Below are positions 59,569 to 64,000 of a stretch of 64,000 bases of DNA, piece after piece. A program made the translations under genes and the position numbers. The notes beneath the pieces are model-generated. The model did no database searches and had not been told where the DNA came from. It was given only the letters and a program-made list of their open reading frames with translations. The DNA comes from Lytechinus pictus (Eukaryota; Echinodermata; Echinoidea; Temnopleuroida; Toxopneustidae), in contig NW_026974140.1 in assembly GCF_037042905.1 (NCBI RefSeq), positions 18,712,001 through 18,776,000 on the forward strand, in the 5' to 3' direction. Position 1 is the first letter of the stretch, and each line of letters begins with the position of its first letter.

Positions 59569-60898
59569 CAGTGCGTATAAAAAAAACGGGACAGATTTGA
59601 AGTCTATAAAATTTTTGTTTCAAATTATGATGTCTATATTTTGGTGTTAATAGGTGCTCTGATGTATTATCTTTCAAATGCCATTAAAAAAAATAGTTTC
59701 GTTCATGCTTGAGCAAACACGGAATGTTTTTGTCTGGGGTTAAAAAGGAGGCTTGCGTCAAAATGGCATAAAATATGATGATCGGACTTTTTGCTAATCA
59801 GCAGGCTTCCTCTTAATCTTTTCATTAGCTTTGCCATAATTTTCGAATTATGCGGTCGAAATTCATTTTCAAATCTGTTTATCAATTTTGATTGAATTGT
59901 TCTGTCGTTGTTTCTTCTAAGGTTCTCTTTTAGCTTTCAATATTCCTTCTTTAAGCAAAAACAATTTTTTTTCAACCGAAGTATGGGAGAGCGTGTATTC
60001 TTTTTTTTCAAATCCTTTCATTGTGTGCTACAAAGGTCATGGTGCCTTTGAACAGTGGCATACAGATGGGCGGGGGCTCGGGGTGTTCCCCCCAATAAAA
60101 AAAAGTGGAAAGGAAATAAAAGGAAAGATAGATTATAAAAGAAATATGATTTATTTTATAAATATTATGTCAAATTCTATCACAAAATTTGATATTTTAA
60201 TAAAAAAGTGAAAATTTTCGCTCACAACTTTTTTAAATACATTTTATCCGATCTGCCATATCTAGCTCCTTCAAATTGACTCAATACACCATTGCCATTG
60301 AAAGACATGAATCCTTTCCTGTTTGTCCTGTCAAGCACATAATTAAACTTGGTAAAGGAATCAATAACCCCTTGAAAATAGGATTCATGTTTTTTTTAAG
60401 GTACCATAACATGATTTGTTTCACATAATGAAATACGATTTGAATAATTACAAGTTCTCCCAAAAGAGTCCCAATTAATAAGCAAATCTTCTTGCTTGGG
60501 TTGACAAAAAGTCTTCTTTTCTTACTTATAAAGGAAACTCAAAGGTTAAAGAAGTTTTGATGAAAAAACAAAATAAGTCAAGTAAATAAATAAATTTGTA
60601 AATGAAATTTGACAGCATAATTTGAAAATCATTGCAAAGATAATAAAGGAAGTCTGCTGATTAGCAAGAAGTCTGATAATCAAATTTCTAATTTCTGCGA
60701 TTTTGGCGCAAGTCTCTCTTTGCACCCCCGACAAAAACGTCCCATGTTCGCTCAAGCATGAACAAAATTTTTTTTTTTTTAATTGCATTTCAAAGATAAG
60801 ATTTCAGAACATCTATTAACATCAAAATATAGATATCATAATTTGAAACAAATTTTTTATAGACTTTCCAAAACTGTCCCGTTTTTTTATACGCACTG
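59569..60898. mobile_element. Tc1/mariner-like foldback element, 1,330 bp
   Basis: It is flanked by TA on both sides (59567-59568 and 60899-60900). The ends CAGTGCGTATAAAAAAAACG and the inverse CGTTTTTTTATACGCACTG begin very long imperfect inverted repeats. Matching segments continue inward for roughly 330 bases per arm (for example GCTAATCAGCAGGCTTCCT at about 59794 and its inverse near 60655). The centre contains an unrelated dispersed-repeat segment (about 60045-60220). No DDE transposase frame is visible although the length equals a typical mariner. Confidence 0.8.
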
Positions 60899-60904
60899 TA
60901 GTGT

Positions 60905-61060
60905 GGAATGCTTTGCGACCACTCATTAAAGGTTAGTTGCAAGATATTGTGGGCGGTTTTGTGTGCATGGAGACCCACTTGTTCATTAAAGTTTCAATCA
61001 GGGTTTGTGCCTGCGGACGAGGTTGATGATGCCGATCACAATATAAAATGGTAAATATAT
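60905..61060. repeat. dispersed repeat, relative of 32250-32420
   Basis: It contains CACTTGTTCATTAAAGTTTC..CAGGGTTTGTGCCTGCGGAC, a diverged match to 32300-32345. Confidence 0.45.
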
Positions 61061-61799
61061 TGAATTTTTAGTAAATCCAAAAGTGCCTGCCACTGTTAAA
61101 ATATTGGTATACCCTAGCCGCCACGACCCTGAACAGAAAATGGTAAGCCCTAAAAAGATAGAACGAGGATAATTTTTGTGTGTGCTGTTTTTTCTTTGCC
61201 ACAGCTTGTGCAGACACTGTATATGCATGGTCAGATCGGTGCTTCCTTTTCTTCACATGTAAGTCTTTCAGTTTTCTGCTCTTTTTGTATTGTATGTAAA
61301 TAGTTTTCTCGTGTCTGCCACCTTTTCTCTATTTCTATCTCAACTTTTTTTGTGAGATATTCATGATTGTTCATGCATTTTCTGATTTCGTATTTTGTTC
61401 CGATAAATTGTATAAAGAGAAAATGTGTGTTAAATATAAATTTTGATCTATTAATTGAAAAAAAAAGGTTATTTCGATCCGGTGCTTCAAGATCAGAAGA
61501 AAATATATGCATATTATTCTTTATTTTTGTACATAAATCAAATTCTATTACATGGAATGGGATGTGTGTTCATTTTAATTGGATATTTAAAAAAAGGTAA
61601 GCTCCCAACTGGGGTATTTACAAAATGCTCACACGAAATCACACATACACACACAAATAAACAAAAACAGAAAATGCGCTGGATATCCGAGAAAGAAAAG
61701 TTCTTTTTTTTTCTGGCATTTACAATTTCTCTCATCATAGTGATAAGCGCACATCTATTCACAAGCATATTGGTAGATGCGAGCCCCTTCCCTTTTATC

Positions 61800-62130
61800 A
61801 ACCTGTGTAATATATGATGGACAACTATTTTTACCTTTCCATCATGTCTTCACTCGTTTCCTCTTTTCAAAGCAGAACTCCCCAATCCTCGATATACCAT
61901 CCTGATTGATATATGAATTTAGATATACCTTTCCCTCATTTTTCTTTCCCTTTTTTTTTCATTTTCATCATGTTCAAAGCAGAACGCTCGAACCCATCGT
62001 ATACCGTCCTCATTAATATATAGATTTTATATATAAATCATTTCTACATTTCACCTCTTTCTTGAGTTCTTTCTTTTCTCAAGTTTTCAAATCAGACCTA
62101 CCGATACATCGTCCTAAATAATCTGATAAC
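61800..62130 (+). repeat. three degenerate ~115-bp tandem units
   Basis: Each unit has a C/T-rich part, then CAAAGCAGAAC (or CAAATCAGACC), then CGATATACCATCCTGATTGAT or a diverged form, then an ATAT-rich part. There is no coding sense. Confidence 0.6.
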
Positions 62131-62561
62131 AGGCAAAGATAAGTATTTCATCTCTTTCCTTGATAACTCTCCCTCTCTCTTTCCCGTTCTTTCTCTGTCT
62201 TTGTCCCCATCTCTGCATGCACATTGCTTTCCCTCAACTCCCCCTTTTCCAGCCACCCCTCCCCCTCTCTCTCTCTTAACACCTCATCCCTTTATCACCC
62301 TCTCTCGTTTCACTCTAAAAGCCCCTCTCTCTTCCTTCCATCACATTTCTATTCATCATGTTCATTTTTTTTGTTTTTACATATAAACATTCAAACGAAC
62401 ATGACACTACGATACGTACATTGTCATCATATGATCATGCTGAAACTCTTTTGCTGTAAGTCATGAAAGACATTAACGTCCTCTAATAAAGCGTTTTTGC
62501 TGATCAAATGGATTTTCATCTCTAAAAGCACATAAACTGTGTTATTGAATGGATACCATCC

Positions 62562-63065
62562 TTAATAAGTCCACCCCAGACAAATGTTGATTTGAATAAA
62601 TAGAGAAAATCAAACCAATATAACGCTGAAAATTTCATCAAAATCGGATGTAAAATAAGAAAGTTATGACATTTTAATGTTTCGTTTATTTTTCACAAAA
62701 CAGTGATATGCAAAACCCAGTAACATTCAAATGAGAGAGTCGATGATGTCCCTCACTCACTATTTTTTTTTTTTTTTTTTTTTTAATTAAACAATATTTA
62801 ATTTTTAACAAATTTGACAATGAGGAACAACTTCACTGAACCATATAGTATTAAACAATACTAATTCAATATGTTCAGAGAGGAATCAATCGTTGTTTCA
62901 CTTGACAATGAGGAGAAAATTAGAATATTTCATATTTCGTATAGTAAAATACAAAAGAAATAGTGAGTGGATGACATCATCAGTCTCCTCATTTGCATAC
63001 TTGTTTGTTGGATTTATCTCTTTTTATTCAAATCAACTTTTTGTTGGGGTGGACTTGTCCTTTAA
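62562..63065. mobile_element. TTAA-flanked foldback MITE (piggyBac-like), 504 bp
   Basis: It begins TTAATAAGTCCACCCC and ends GGGGTGGACTTGTCCTTTAA, followed further in by the matching inverted segment TTGATTTGAATAAA on both arms. TTAA at both ends is the piggyBac-type target duplication. The interior resembles the 25070 element (ACGCTGAAAATTTCATCAAAATCGG). A T22 run interrupts one arm. Confidence 0.82.
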
Positions 63066-63379
63066 TACCTTGTCGAGAGTGGAACTGCTTATTTCATATC
63101 AAGAAAAAAAATCACGTGTAGAGATGAATATAAAAACAACAACGAATAATGAATAAAATAATAAACAAACACATACCTGAAAAGAAAGAAATTTCAAGGA
63201 ACAACAGAGAGATAATCCTACTCATAGAAACAAAATGTGCAAACAAAATATATTCATTACACGTAAGACGTCTATGGGGTTAATAGAGGATTTGATCCAG
63301 AGTGTTTAAGCAATATCTGTACATTTATTTTCATTAATAGACATATTATTTCCAAAAAAAATAGGAAAATAGTACAAAA

Positions 63380-63650
63380 TAGTTACCATGACCGTAAGCA
63401 GCGTGGGGGGGGGGTGCAGTTGCCCCCATAAATTTTTGAAACTCACATTTTTTACTGAAATTTTTCAAAAAATTCACCAAAAGTATGCACGAAATCCTTC
63501 AATTTCACATTTAAAAATGCAAAGCGCCACATTGAAAAGCTCGGAAACTTTGCTCCCTCGCTTTAGTTTTTTTTTATTCCGGAAAGGTTTACGCGTCCTG
63601 CCCCCCAGCAAAAAAAATAAAAAATCTGCGTACGGCCATGACATTTACAA
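63380..63650. mobile_element. MITE-like element with GC-rich end
   Basis: ACCGTAAGCAGCG at the left and CTGCGTACGGCCATGAC at the right are imperfectly inverted, and CCATGA occurs at both borders. The target-site length is unclear. Confidence 0.4.
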
Positions 63651-63659
63651 AGCATAATA

Positions 63660-64000
63660 TACATTGCAATTAGCATAATTGAGAATTAACAAAGTGAACA
63701 AGACATAAATCATAATTCTGATTAATCGACCAAAAAATTGTAATACAAAATACGATATAAAATGACGTCATTGGAATCTTCACTACCAGCGGTTGAGAAG
63801 ACGATATTTTGATTACAATGTTAAAAAAGCTACAACTAGTTTTACGGTGCTCTATGATATCAACAAAAACAAATTTTTCATGAACTGTATGTTGTTACTA
63901 TTAAATGCTTTCATTCCAGAGGAGGTGCATGCTATACCATTTTAATTCCTAAAGAATTTTGGATAACCCCCTTCTCTTCCTCCTTTTTTTTTTTTTTTTG
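63660..64000. other. non-genic DNA
   Basis: AT-rich sequence ending in a T17 run at the window edge. No feature is seen. Confidence 0.4.

Noticed and set aside
59569-60898. An active mariner transposase gene
   Set aside because: The length and ends fit, but no frame longer than about 60 codons and no DDE-type motif is visible.

Overview
This is eukaryotic, AT-rich, intron-rich animal DNA. It carries two convincing multi-exon protein genes, both on the minus strand, in a landscape crowded with transposon remnants. The repeat content (TTAA-flanked foldback MITEs, many short hAT elements, CR1/L2-like LINE tails, a tRNA-derived SINE with a TTA tail) and an adaptor rich in death-fold domains suggest a marine deuterostome, most likely an echinoderm such as a sea urchin. 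That assignment is inference; nothing in the window names the species.

Layout. 1-18 kb has no recognisable gene but holds a LINE tail, a 382-bp MITE, two hAT elements with intact 8-bp target duplications, and a 0.9-kb CAT/CAC simple-repeat tract. 18-25 kb holds two copies of a TATA-containing block ending in a splice donor on the minus strand, and a small plus-strand spliced transcription unit (exons about 20.3-21.5 kb) with a poly(A) signal. 25-29 kb holds a TTAA-flanked MITE, a promoter-like patch and a 5'-truncated LINE. 29.3-35.0 kb (possibly from 39.3 kb) is a FAXDC2-like fatty acid hydroxylase / sterol C4-methyl-oxidase family gene. I could reconstruct it exon by exon with consistent phases to 335 codons. 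Its histidine-box exon is present twice, side by side, as two 273-bp phase-2 cassettes separated by a 58-nt intron, so it probably makes two mutually exclusive isoforms. 35-46 kb is repeat-rich: a decayed LINE, a histone-H1-like scrap, foldback elements, and a family of roughly 100-bp units carrying a GC-rich core, with a recent 433-bp tandem duplication.

46.7-54.4 kb (promoter about 55.8 kb) is a nine-coding-exon gene, also phase-consistent, encoding about 501 aa. It reads coiled coil, FADD-like death domain, death-effector-like domain with an RxD[LI] motif, then a second death domain. Its domains match apoptosis/innate immune adaptors, but I know of no standard adaptor with this order. 56.1-58.6 kb is a young, complete, non-autonomous LTR retrotransposon (two 501-bp LTRs, 4-bp target duplication, short interior). 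59.3-63.1 kb holds an 85-nt near-perfect hairpin, a Tc1/mariner-like foldback element and another TTAA-flanked MITE.

The two genes are not obviously functionally linked. Exon coordinates were read by eye from splice signals, reading frame and phase, without transcript support.
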